Source: Phoronis australis (Eukaryota > Phoronida > Phoronidae). Taken from it: a stretch of DNA of 64,000 bases. Positions 44,632 through 57,553 of the stretch are shown in pieces. Position 1 is the first letter of the stretch. Each line of letters opens with the position of its first letter. The notes under the pieces were generated by a model, which did not search any database, was not told the DNA's origin, and saw nothing but the letters and a program-made list of their open reading frames with translations. The DNA is taken from contig NMRA01000715.1 in the NCBI GenBank assembly GCA_002633005.1, positions 112,654-176,653 of the forward strand, written 5' to 3'. Both the position numbers and the translations under genes were made by a program.

Positions 44632-46240
44632 CGCCACATATTTATAATTATGTGGACACATTATGCCGTCATCTCTGTCCGTCCGTCCGTTCCTCCGTCT
44701 GTTCGGCGTCCGTCCGGCGTCCGCTGCTCTATCTCCACAACCAGTTGACGTACGTTCATGAAATTTTGCGTTGTGTTCCTTTCATAGATGGGACGGCATG
44801 AGCGAAGTTTTGGATGGATCCAACTACCGGTGTGCCCCCTAGTGGCAATTTTAGTTTTTTACGTTTACCTCTGTATCTTCAAAGGTCCTCAACATATTTT
44901 CACAAAATTTGATATTTGCTGTACATGTACATGTAGGCATCTGTTAGTGAGACGACGGTATCTTCCGGTTTTCGGATGCATTTGACGTATTTTGCACCAC
45001 CTAGTGGCCATTTTTACTCTTTTCGAGTCTGTTTTTTAGGGTCCGCCCCTCTTTGAAACTAAACGCTCTGAGCATGGTTCTGAAAATTGGCATGTATGTT
45101 CGTACTTTGAAGAGGACGGCTTCGACTACTGTGGCGCCTCCTGGTGGCAGTTTTTTTTTGCGCCTATGTCTCTATCACCTAAACCGTTTGTAGGATCTTC
45201 ACTAAATTTAGTAAGTGCGTATATATGATGATGACAACGGACGACGATGACTTTTGGACAGATCTGACTACTGGTGTGCCACCTAGTGGCAATTTTATTT
45301 TTTTCCTTTTACCTCTGTATATTCAAAGGTCCTCAACGTATTTTCTTAAAATTTGGTGTACATGCTTCTGTTAGTCAGATGACGCTATATTTTCGTTTTC
45401 AGGTGTATTCGACCTAGTTTGCGCCACCTAGTGGCCATAATTACTGTTTTTGAGTCTGTTTTTTGGCGCCTCCTAGTGGCAGTTTCGTTTTTTTTTTCTC
45501 TGAAACCGTTTGCAGGATCTTTACTAAATTTAACAAGTGTGGTTATATGATGTTGGCAACGGACGACGACGATTTTCGAATGGATCTGACGACTGGTGTG
45601 CCCTCTGGTGGGAATTTTAGTTTCACGTTTACCTCTGTATCCTCAACGGATTTTGATAAAATTTTGAATACGGGCATCTATTGGTGAGGTGACGCCATCC
45701 CCCCGTTTTCCGACCTAGTGGCCATTTTTGCTGTTTTCGAGTCTGTTTTTTTGCGTCTATCCCTCTATCAACCAAATGATTCTGAGGATGATTTTGAAAA
45801 TTGGCGTATGTGCTCTCAGTGTGAAGAGGACGGTTGACGATGAAAACTTTGACTACTGTGACGCCTCCTAGTGGTACTTTTGTTTTGTTTTGCGCCCATA
45901 GCTGTATCTCCTAAACCCACTGCCGGATCTTTATTAAGTTTAATTTGTAAGTGTATGTATATGAAGCTAACAGGCGGATCCAATGAACAGTGTGCTTCCT
46001 AGTGGCAATTTCATTTTATTTTATTCTGTTTTCCTTTGTTTCTCTGAAGTTCTGCGACGGATTTCTATCTTTGGTGTATAGCTTTCTATTAAAAAAGGAA
46101 TGACATGTTCCCGTTTTCGGATGGATTGTACGTTTTTCGCCGTCTAGCGGCCATTTTCTGACACAAATAAACAACCCTAAAAGCACACCATTTGCGATGC
46201 ATTCGTTGGCGCATTTCAACGCTCCGCGTTGCTCTTGTTA
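44632..46240. repeat. Modular dispersed repeat with CTAGTGGC words, copy B
   Basis: Same start (TATGTGG ... GCCGTCATCTCTG, then GTCCGTCCGTCCG) and same end (GGCGCATTTCAACGCTCC ... GTTGCTCTTGTTA) as 37328-38288, but longer because its inner modules repeat about four times. Each module carries TATCTCC...AAACC, AGGATCTTCACTAAATTTA, CCTAGTGGCAATTTTA, and GCGCCACCTAGTGGCCAT or variants. Confidence 0.8.
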
Positions 46241-48694
46241 ATCTCAAGAAGCGCCATCTATTAAACAAATTCACTTTGCAAAATCAGCCTCGTGCTGCGC
46301 GATGGCAAAAGTTCAGTTTGGCCGAGTGGTTTTAACCCACATGAAGTAAATTCCCTTCCTCCTCAGTCATTTTGCTATCATCAAGAAATCTCTTATCAGT
46401 TAACTATTTTGTAAATACCACATCTCATTTGTAAGTCTTCAAACTGTCATTACCCGTTCACGGATAATTAGCCCGGCGTGACTGATATCTGGTTTTATAA
46501 TTTTCACCACGTGTACTGTTGCTTAATTCCTACCTTCATGTGCAGTAACACTGAACAAATGTTCTCAATTTCTGGTTTCTACGTGCATGGTTGGCATTTT
46601 TGTTAAATGTCAACATTTCGGGAATTTTTGTAGAAAGTTGCCAAAAAATTCGAATCGAAATTACGTGAATTTGGTTTTAGACCGACAACCAGCTGCTGAC
46701 TAATTTAATCACGTTTTATCGAATGAAATTCAATAGCGGCGGTATTATATTAGTGATCCTGTTGTCATTAAGACGAATAGAATCGTGTTTGATAATTAGA
46801 TTGATTACTGGTATTGTTAATTTAAATTGCACAGCGAGCACACGGAAAGACATTTTTCCATTGAACTCTTTAGTAATTGCTTATTACAAATACTACTGGG
46901 AGGCAAAATACATTTTGTTCATAAAACCGGTATAGATCAGCGTTCACAGGGGGCGCTTCGATTGTCTGCGGACAAAAGTATTTCAAAATTTGTATTTCAC
47001 GGTTTGAATTTTCATTGTTTATAGTTTCAGGTTTGTGCACAACTTTGTGTGTATTTACACAGTTCTACGTTTGCTGTAACAGTAATCTTCAATAGTAAAT
47101 TGTCTTGACTAAAGCTGTTCTTCATCAGCTCGAACTGTGTACTCGTTCGGTTTTGTGAACGTCAGACAATTAAACGGTTTTAAAAAAGGAGTCATTGTGT
47201 GGCGATCAGAGCTATCATGTTTAGGCTATGTGTACCAGCCTTAATGATTTTCTTAATGATCCATGACGTGCACCGGATCTTTTTTCTTCGGTTAATGTTA
47301 TAAGTAACAATAATAGCCGTTTGAGACAAGCTGGGAAATAGTAGCCCATCTGTGGAACCTCAGTTGTAATTGACTTTTCCGAGTTCGGAGAATTGGTTTT
47401 GCGTCAAACGATGAATTCTTGAATTTCCCTCATTGCAACTCGCAAAATGGAAGGCATGAATCCGCCAGGTGTCAGACATTTGTTGTGCGCTGTCAATCGT
47501 AGCGATTTTTTACACTGTGGCATTTTGATATTTTTTTCTGGAAAAGTTCAGAGCAATTTCACTAACAGAGAACTATAGGATCGATCTGGCACGAAACATC
47601 CCGTCTGCCAGACAGTGACACCTGTTGGCGTCACCTTCACGACTTAGCACCTGGACTTGTAATGTCACTGTGTAATGAATCTATGGAACTCCGGTCCTGC
47701 TACTTTGGACACATACACATATCATCTGATTCCTAATAATGCGCGTATTAAACTTGCCGTGCACCCGCCCTATTTATTACGTTTAACCAACGCGAAGTAC
47801 TGATTTGATCACGTGGTATATGATGTGAACACCCAGACGAGTAAGTTGCATTGACACGCATCACCTGAGCAGACTTGACTTTAGTCGTAAGTCGTCCATG
47901 AACTGTAGGAGAACATTTCGTGAGTACTTTCACATGGTAATTTGTGTTTTTCCTGTATAACTAAAAGAAATATTTGTAACCCATTGCTTAAAAAGTGTCC
48001 ATGTTTAAGGCCGTATAATTTTTCGGAAAAGGAGTTTATGAATTAAAATTGTCACATGTGTTGAGCTGTAAATGACGACATAAACAGCTGCATTAGCCAA
48101 TCACAGACAGGATTCTCCCCATGATAGATGGAGACTACTCTACCTCGGGTACCAGAATAAGAAACCATTGATGGACTACTTTTTAAATACCTTTAAAACG
48201 GTTTACCGCAAATTACTTAATTAAGCTTAAATCTGGTCATGAAAGGTAGACAATAAAATTCTGTTTTTATGCCAAACGTACATCAGGGTCTTATTTTCGT
48301 AGTGTAAGTTTCCAGGAGTTTGAAAATTTAATGCAGGGGTTGAGGACTCGTAAAGAGTTCGCTTGAGTTAGGAAATTGTGTTGATTTCTGTTTCTTTTTA
48401 AAAAAACTTTGTCTGATTGAAAGGCCATCATTTGGAAGTTCATTTTATTTTAACAAGTTTGGAATAATATTTATTTTGTGCAGGTTTATATTTTAATGAA
48501 TACAAAAAGTGTTTTGTGGTCAGTGTCGGATTTTGGCCTGAATTGTGAAAATCAATTTTAAGTTAAAATCTCGGTACAGAAATCTCACTGCTGATTAATT
48601 TCCTAAATAATTAATCACGCGTAATTGACGAATTGATTGACATGTGCCCAACGTAATGAATTTTGTTGTTTTTTCAAATGATTACTAATGCTTA
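46241..48694. other. No gene recognised
   Basis: AT-rich intergenic DNA. A GTTTGGCCGAGTGGTTTTAA word near 46315 resembles a tRNA A box but has no matching B box. Confidence 0.4.
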
Positions 48695-48866
48695 CAACAG
48701 GTATAGCCATGGTCACGAAAGGTATGGCCATGGTTACGGCGGGTATGGCCATGGTCACGCCACAGGCATGGCCATGTTACGACAGGTATGGCCATGGTTA
48801 CGACAGGTATGGCCATGTTACGACAGGTATGGCCATGGTTACAACAGGTATGGTCATGGTTACATG
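48695..48866. repeat. 21-bp minisatellite centred on CCATGG
   Basis: About eight copies of ACAGGTATGGCCATGGTTACG, some one to three bases shorter (GGCCATGTTACG). Confidence 0.88.
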
Positions 48867-50683
48867 TACGTAATGAGGCTAATTAGTCTTAGTTGAAGTT
48901 TATCAACTCACCAAGCGTAGTTCTATTGGTGTGCTATTTATAGAGGCATACATAAAAACCGTTGTTACCAAGACTACTTTTAACAAATATATTACTGAAA
49001 ACATACTTTGCCATGAACATTGTTTGAAAAGCGTCGATTCTTATTTAGCTTTACGAGAAGACAATTTCCATTACGTCTAAATGTAATACTATTATTGAGC
49101 AATAGTCAACAGTTTAGGGGTGCAATTCTAATAACTGGTTAATCGTATGATCCAAAAATATTTTGGGCAATACAGGGCCACGACAGTAATCAATGTCTGT
49201 CGACTACATGCTGCATTTTACACGTGCTTATGTACTTATATTCACTTCATGGTTAGACACTGATGACATTTGGCGTTCGCATGTAGATGTCAACGCTGAC
49301 ATTTGGAGCTGACGGCTAATTCCAAATTGATGCATTTAAGCTAAATCACTGTTCTGTGCTTGAAACATCTTGATATTTAATTACTAGCAACTGAAGAAAA
49401 GCATTTCACAATTACTCTTAATCGTATGCCAGAGAACTGTCGTGGGAAGACAACCACCTATGCTTGCGCACCGATTGTCACAGTTGTCTCAGTAGCCGTG
49501 CTCAGTAGCCTACCTAACTCACTAAACTTGAACCGCCACGACTCCGTTAAAATTCACATCCGAAATGAGTTGATGCTTACCCCCATCTTCTTGTGGGGTC
49601 TTGTTGGGTGACCATGTTGTGTTTACTTTTTATGTTCTAACAATCAATTTCGCCCAACCCTACAGTCGTGCGATTAATTGTCTTAATTACCCATTGTTGT
49701 TAAATCGGTCGACTTACTGCAGCGCACGTTGCACAAATCCACCGTTTGTGCTACCCGGGGGCGGTGACGTTGTCTGGTCACAGCTTGCTGGCCGGAAGTA
49801 CTAACCAGTTCACAATGTTCGTTAACCCTGCCTTATTTGTCACATGTTATTGCAGTAAATGAAAGTACGCTGCGGTTGATGGTTAGCAAAGATACCGTAC
49901 CTCTGAGTTCCATGTGAGACCGGCCAGGATAAGAAAGGAATACACTTGTTTGAGTGGTATTTTGTATTTACTTGTCAAATGAAATATCACGAGATGTTCT
50001 GGTGCAACTTCGACCAAGCACTGCCACCTTCAGGTGTACCAACTAAGTAGTCTTAATGTTATACATTGTACATGTATTTGTAGCACTGTAACCATGATCG
50101 TCTTAACTGTATCATGCAGATACTACATGTAATGGGAACTTGCCCCGGGGCCACACGACCACTGGGCCTCCACGACGATCCATGTTCGATTGGACTTGTG
50201 GTCATAGTTAGTCTAATGATAAAAACTTACTCACCGGATTTACTACTGAACAAACCCGGAGGCTACAATTAGTGGCGCGCTCACACAAATCACCACCAGG
50301 GCCCCCGCGTTGTAGTCACACTGTGACCCCGCACAACTGTATCGCAGTGTTTAGAAAACCTTACATGTACGTTATTTTTGTTTGTAGAGTTGCGTTCACA
50401 GAAATTTCTTCGAGAGTGCGACTCTTCACATATAAAAATTGTGTGTTCAGAGGCAGTCGGTGGTAATCGCTAAAGACATGCATAGAATCTTTTCCAACAG
50501 ACACTTCAATTGTTTTAATTATGAATTATGAGACGTTAATAATGTAACCTCGAAAAGGGAGTTGTTCATAATAACGCTTCCACTACTTTTGTGTTTTGGC
50601 CTTGAAACTGCTGTTGTTTACGCCATATGATGCGAGTCTGGTATTTGCCGGAAGTTCAGTGTTTAAAAATTCGCTGAACAAAA
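48867..50683. other. No gene recognised
   Basis: Intergenic sequence without supported coding exons or clear repeats. Confidence 0.4.
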
Positions 50684-51944
50684 GGAGTTCCATCGAAATT
50701 AGAACCCCAGAATAAAACAGACTTTTCGGAGTCGAAAACAGACTCCCACACCTTCAAAACAACTAACCAGTCCGAAAAACACGAAGCTCGAACTTTAAAC
50801 TACAGCAAGCTCGGGGATCGGACAGTACATCCGGGTACCGAAACACCGCTCCTGCACTTTTTTCAAACTGATTGTTTGTATCAAGAAAATAGTACCGTAG
50901 TATCTATAAAGTGCTTTCTCAGTGTTCATACGGCATGTATCGATTTCACATTTTGATGGAAACAATTCCTGTTTTAAATGCCGGTGGTTGTGATATGTTG
51001 TTTTACTATATGAGAATTTTTGACAACGTGTGAACGATTGGCCAGTAGCTCAACCGTTATTCTACTGCTAAGTTTGTGGTGCGATCTTTTGCACCGGCTT
51101 TCAGCGCCGTGAAATAGTGCGTCACCTATTGGCCATTTTTCCTCCAATTCTGCGATCAACTGTTCATCTTCCACGAGGTTGCGTACACTGCCACAACATA
51201 TCGGAACTGGGTTCATTTCCTTACAAGTTTTAATACCAGCAAACCGAATTTCAGAACAATTTTTGCAGCAGTGATCCGCCAAAAAGAGTGAATACAGTGA
51301 GAAGTGTTGAAGTGTACTTTTTTGAAAGCAAAAACGGTGAAATCAGCGACGTTGCTGGTCTTTTGAGTGAATAATTCTACTCGGTCTATTTCCAAATCCG
51401 GAAATTGGTTGTGCCGGAAATAATGTACATGTACTCTCCTCAAGTAAATCGACGAACCTTAAAATGCGGCTAGTTGTGAAAACATTTAAAGAAATTAATC
51501 AACAATGGCACTAGAAAGCCGAAATAATATTTATGTTTTTCATTTTCGAAAACATTTTATTCGGAAAAAACTATTGAATAATCGGAAACTTACTACTGAA
51601 ATATTGACCGAGATAACGTGTTGAGAGTATATATCATGTTGAAATTCGCCCGCAGACAAATTGCACGAGTTTTACCGATAAAAATTAAATAACGAAGTCA
51701 ATATAATATAAGTTACATTTTCTGTTAACAAAATTTAACAAATAACTGCAGAAAATAACTGGAAAGTACTTGTAGATGCTTTAATTCAAAGTTTGAGGCT
51801 GCAGACATCGTCTCAGAAAATTTGAAAAATTGTCCTGTTAGGGTTTTTCTTTTTGGGCTGCTTAGCTGTTTTCAAGGTATGGGAGTCTGTTTTCTACTTC
51901 AGGATACCTGTTTTACACCGGGATTCCAATTTCGATGGAACACC
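50684..51944. mobile_element. 1.26 kb element with ~100-bp terminal inverted repeats
   Basis: The left end GGAGTTCCATCGAAATTAGA (50684) pairs with the right end CCAATTTCGATGGAACACC (to 51944). Similarity continues about 100 bases inward, for example AACAGACTCCCACACCTTC near 50738 against AAGGTATGGGAGTCTGTTTT near 51875. No transposase frame inside, so probably a non-autonomous DNA transposon. No target-site duplication is evident. Confidence 0.75.
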
Positions 51945-53128
51945 CTGAGACTCAAGTCGACCGTTTGGAGTTGAGCATACACCTACGCAGCGCGTGCGCA
52001 CTTCTGATGTAGAAAACTAGGTACAGGGTAAACAAGCCATCTTGACATTGTCGCTATGGGAACCCAATTATAAAATGCAGATTTCTCTTAAAAGAACGGG
52101 CAAATGGCGAAACTAGCGCTTGATAACAAATATATGTCACCGGCAATCGAGGTTGTACTGACGCAGAAGTGCACAGATTATTCATGAAGTTAATTTTTAT
52201 CTCCCGGTTCTTGACTTCGCTGGTCAACCGATGTCAAGACGATCGGTGAAAGCCACAAACAATTTGCAACTGCAAGAAGTGAATGTTTCATGCAAATGCT
52301 TTGTTTACTCCACATAAAAACGTTATGAACAGTGTTGAGTGACTTGATATGGGGCAATCAGAAACTCAATTCAAATGCAGTCTCTAAATTACGTTGAGAC
52401 TTGTGGAAAGGTCTGTCTTAGGTCACGTGTCCATCATCGCTATTTTGAGATCTAATTCCATCATTTGTTTCAATTGCAGATTACACTCCATCACTGGTTC
52501 CGTCTTACTGTTGTCAAAACAATAGGAAATAAGATTCAAATACTAATTACTGCCATATGTGTTTAATTGTTTTTATGCAATTAGTTAATGATCCTATTAC
52601 ATCATTTGCTTTTATGAAATGACTCACGCATGAGTGACGCCTCAACAAATATGCAGTAAAATCTCACAGATTAAATCTGAAATAATTATCAAACTTGGCC
52701 CACTTGTTCGTTTTCGGAAAGTTTCTGTACTGTATATTGGATTGGTGTCCACCAGCCTCGTCTCCAAGCCTCAAGATGACGCTGGGTGTCCACAAGTTCT
52801 CAAAACCTTGTTGGTGGCAAGGGTAGGGAACTTAAACATGGTCAGAATTTATTTGGTACCGCCCATCTTCAATAGTAAGTTTGGAAAACTGAAAACTCTC
52901 TAGTCCGCCGTATTCTGTTCTAAAACGGTGAGGTCGGAGTAGCTTTCCGAGACATCGAACTCGAAATTATTTAGAACAGCTGTATGTTACGGACGATGTA
53001 AAGGAGTGAGAAGTCCAGATTCGCACTTGATAACCCTACTAGATTCTAGCTACTAACTCTTCTAAAAACTCTAGATTTCGAGCTCCTCCTCGAACTCATA
53101 GCTTTAATTTTGGAGTTATGTGGAATAC
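51945..53128. other. No gene recognised
   Basis: Intergenic. An open frame at 52634-52903 shows no family signature. Confidence 0.4.
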
Positions 53129-53386
53129 ATGCGCGCACCCGGGGGGGGGGAGCTCGAACGAGCCCCCATTTGGCGAAGTGGGCAAGACTGAGGTCCGCTT
53201 GTGAGAAAAAAAAGTCCGAGTAAATGAGACAAAAGTCCCCTAAACAAGCACAAACGCGCAATTCACAGTGGTGCACCCGGTTTTTTTGTTTTTTTTTTAT
53301 TTTAGTCCGCCGGCTATTTTGTAACCAAGAGGTCCACTACATTAGGAATTCGAGCCCCCCATATTGAAGGCTGGGTGCGCGCATGG
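53129..53386. repeat. Short inverted-repeat element with G-rich arms
   Basis: ATGCGCGCACCCGGGGG ... GGAGCTCGAAC (53130-53159) pairs with AATTCGAGCCCCCCATATTG then GGTGCGCGCAT (53347-53383). The interior has a T-rich tract (53281-53303). Possibly a small MITE. Confidence 0.5.
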
Positions 53387-56300
53387 AATAAAGGGTTGCG
53401 CAACCAATCACGTAAATCGTAATATACCCGAGCACATAATAATGGAGAAGTATTTTGATTGCGTAGTGAAGTAGAACAGAAACCCTTAAAAATGAGTTCG
53501 AGTTTGAATCCGAGTAAAACCAATAGACCCCAGACCCAGTGCCAGGTTGCATGAATAATTTCCAAATGTCGACAAACGTCCGTAATCTGTGGCTCGTTCG
53601 TGTCTTTGTTAAATAAAACATGTTATGTTTTTTCAACTATCTTATCTTTATTCTGAGCTCTGCTGACCAAGGACACTTTGATATAATACATATGAAAACT
53701 TGTTTCAATTAAATAGGAAATAATTTCTTAAATTAGGAGCTACATGTATGCATGAAAATTCCTTATTTATTTTCAATAACATGGAAAGTTCAATGCAGAG
53801 GAAGTGACGAAGATAAAACAGCAGTAGAACGACTAAACAGTGCTTGAACAAGTCGACAAATGTGATGCAAAGTTAGGGAACCCACATGTAGCTTAGAGCC
53901 GATTTGGGACTGTTTCGTTCAACCGCGGCCACAGATATGTACGTCTGAGCTTGATAGAGTTTGTCAGGGTAGACCTGACGTATTCAAAACATCCCTGTTC
54001 AGCTGAATGTGTATTGTCAATGTTTGTTATTCTACCTACCCTAACACACAGGTGTTTAAAGATAACAGGAATGGCCGAGGCGGTAAATTAATTACAGTGT
54101 TTGACCAACAAATGTTTGTGGTGTTGTGTTGGCGTGTCTTTTACAATAAGAACTTGACAACTGGGGTCAGCGGAGGTGAGGAATTTTGTATATGTCGCCG
54201 GTAAGGCACAGTCAACAGCAGAAGCGCGCTCGTGGCGGAGAACGACAGGAGATAAATATATCCATTTTCACAACGCCTGCGCTGTGCATGTGTGTGTGTG
54301 TGATACCAATTACATTAATTTCCAAATTATTAGCACACCATAACTCACTGGACACTTCACTGCCGTTCGTTGAATTTTAACATCGACAAACAGGCGGTAT
54401 TTATGACCCATAGTCAGTTTACATGAGCGATGTAAAAACTAACCTAAAATCTTGCCTTGTCATCAGTCGCTATTTTCGTCAGAATTTTTTAGTGCGCCAT
54501 GTGTTACATTTTGCACATCGGAAATATATTTGCATGCCCGAAGAAGATTCCATTAGTAACTAATTTCCTATAAGAAGTATTGGTATTGTATTTGGTGCAT
54601 TTGAGTATCATTCTGGCCGGCTATCGATCCTTAATGTTAATATACTAGTGCAAATGAATTCATTCGCTAATGGACCGGCATCAAAATAGATTATGCTTTT
54701 AGAGGGAATACTTGAATGTAAATCAGTGACAACACTTCTCAGTAAAGAATTTAACGGCTATTATGTATTTTGTGATTCATGTGTGAACATTTCTGCATTA
54801 GCCCCTTTTTAGTGAAAAGACCGCCCGCACCCATTGTAACGCATTTTCTGTCCAAAGCCGGGACCATACGAAGTCGATTAGTGTCTGTTGGCCGGACGGG
54901 CGGAGTGTCATTTGTGGCCAAAATAGTTTAATGTAGTTCCACAAGATGTCACTGAGGTAAGATATGTTTGCAATTTAAACTAAAACTTCTCGTGATACTC
55001 CTGAATTTGCTATTTCCTAATATACGTCGCCATAGGATCGCGTTCTGTTCCCCATTGTAGTCTTTGCGAAACCACTATATCTGGTTTAAACAATGCCTAA
55101 ACAAACGTGCGCTCAAAGAAATATTAGAAGCAACTATTACGATAATGTCTAGGAACAATTAGTGTAACGTTACCAACGTCAAGACCTCCCTGGTAGGTGG
55201 TTAATGTAGAGGTTAAATTCATGAATAAAGTGTAAATTTAATATTAATAAGTCTCTGACTCAAAGTTTTCTTGGAAGCCATGTGTGTCTTCAGCCATCGG
55301 TAGGCGTTAGTAAGATTAGAGGGCTCCGAGAGTCAGCACGGACCGAGGAGTATAGAATTTCGTATTCTAAACAAATGGTTTTCCTTCTGAAATTCGCCCT
55401 AGCTAACTTAAAGATCTGCGCGTGCAAAATGACTGAGATGTTGGTTTCCTCCTCAACCTTCTTGAAAATGGCAATGTGGTAGTGGAATAATTAGTTTACT
55501 TGTCTTATGGAATTTATATATGTCCATTGAACGTAAGTCTGGCGAATGTCACTTTATCGTCATCGCATAACGGTCTTTGTTACCTGACTGACGAACGGAT
55601 GAAGGTTCAATTGACAACAGCCTGGAACTCGATAAATGCTGGTGGAGGGTGGCGATTAAGACAGAACAGCGCCCACACTTCATGTACTCTGCACAACCGC
55701 GATTGTGTGTTTTAGGGTGTTTTTTATTTACTCAATCATAAACAGTTATTATTTTGTGTTTATTTATTTGCTCACCGCAAAAGCATTACAATTTCAGCTA
55801 ATTATTGGGATCACTGGGCAAGAGCATGCCCGAAGCCGATCCACCCTCCGTTGCGTGGTAGATTGTGGCGTTCAGTTCAGAAGCTGTGGAGTGAACAACG
55901 TTTATCAAAGCTGTAATCTTTATATAAACTCTAAACATGATAACAACACTTCAATGTCTTCCTCCATACATGGCAAAGGAAATAATGAGACTGAATGCGT
56001 CTTTTATTCGCGGCAATTCACTCGTAAAATTCATTTTTTAAGCCGCCGATGATTCAGTGCGCTCGAGTCTACGATTGACGGCCTAAACAAAAAGAATATC
56101 CTCGACGCCTGCGTTTGTGCTTAACGAACCAAGCACTGTTGTTTTCGATTTATTAGAAAGACTTACTCAGATAATTAGACCGATATCGTGTATCGTGCAT
56201 ACTGCTATCACCGTGAGTGGTCGTTGCTTTTACCGTCAAGTGATTAGTGTGCAAGTTGTCCGTGCATTGTTGAGGTGTACTACAGTAGTTTCGTTCCAAA

Positions 56301-57213
56301 GGCGTTTATCACGTGAGTTTTTTAATTTGACTAGAGAAAACGTTGATTGGTAATAATATAGATTTTGATGAAAATTTCAGCCAACGGTGGCCCATCAACC
56401 AGTTTCGGAGTTCTTGAGAAATTGCTCTCGGTAGAAAACGTTTTTGTAAGCGACCAGCAATTTAAACTCGACGGTGGTGGTACTCCTATAGTCCGTTTGT
56501 GACGTGCCACTCACCGGGCTGACTTTTCACGACCAGTTTTTCCACAATAGAGTACCATTTCCGACAAAACTCTCGGTTCATTTCCCTCCAAAGGGCCCAA
56601 CATTTAAATAGTAGGATACTCTAGACAACGTTTCCTATCCAATTTTAAAACTCAATGGAAATTTTTTACTATAACTTCGGTCGTTTTAGGCTCAATGGGT
56701 TAAAAAATAGCAGCCCAAGAATCCCCGTGAATTGACCCTTACTAAAGGGTTGAGTTCCAACAACAAATGGTGGCATTTTCATCGAAGCTCCTTTCAAACG
56801 GGTCACTTCTTCCGAGCCCACTCTCGAAATGGGTGGGTTTCCTATTTTACAGCTGCCACCGTCAAAAACATAGCCGGGTATAAAATGGTGAAAAGTGACT
56901 AAACTTGGCATGATCGCCTGAAGAGAAACAAGCGACATCTAGTATGATACGCACAAGTTTTATGTATCGTGGCGATTTCTAATTAGCACTACTTATTGGT
57001 TAGTATTTTGTTTTTGAGTATCATTAATTAGTTCCTGTAAACCCTGAGTCAGTGACTGTAGCTCTAGGCCAGTGCGTGCGTACCTGGAGCGGTAATAGAT
57101 ATTTTCATTTATGTTCTTGGATACAATTAGACAGTTTTAGTTGTAGAATTATTTTAAAACATAGTTGCGAAGTGTTTTCATCTGGAACTGCCTCTCACTC
57201 TGTTTATCTCGCG
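53387..57213. other. No gene recognised
   Basis: Intergenic sequence. Short open frames occur on both strands (for example 55705-56052) but none has a recognisable domain or convincing splice context. Confidence 0.4.
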
Positions 57214-57553
57214 AAATGGTCAGTTTGTCCAATCGCATCTTGTAGCAAATGGTCAGTTTGTCCAATCGCATCTTGTAGCAAATGGTCAGTTTGTCCAATC
57301 GTATCTTGTAGCAAATAGTCAGTTTGTCCAATCGCATATTGTAGCAAATGGTCAGTTTGTCCAATCGCATCTTTTAGCAAATGGTCAGTGTGTCCAATCG
57401 CATCTTGTAGTAAATGGTCAGTTTGTACAATGGCATCTTGTAGAAAATGGTCAGTTTGTCCAACCGCATCTTGTAGTAAATGGTCAGTTTGTCCAAGGGC
57501 ATCTTGTAGCAAATGGTCAGTTTGTCCAATCGCATCTTGTAGCAAATGCCTAG
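57214..57553. repeat. 33-bp minisatellite, about 10 copies
   Basis: The unit contains AAATGGTCAGTTTGTCCAAT then CGCATCTTGTAGC, at an exact 33-base spacing (GGTCAG at 57218, 57251, 57284 and on). The period is a multiple of three, so both strands give 11-residue repeat translations. The minus strand is open through every unit (LLQDAIGQTDH), the plus strand is broken by a TAG in one unit. Confidence 0.93.

Noticed and set aside
57214-57553. CRISPR-like regular 33-bp repeats
   Set aside because: Units are directly adjacent with no spacers, and the DNA is animal. This is a minisatellite.
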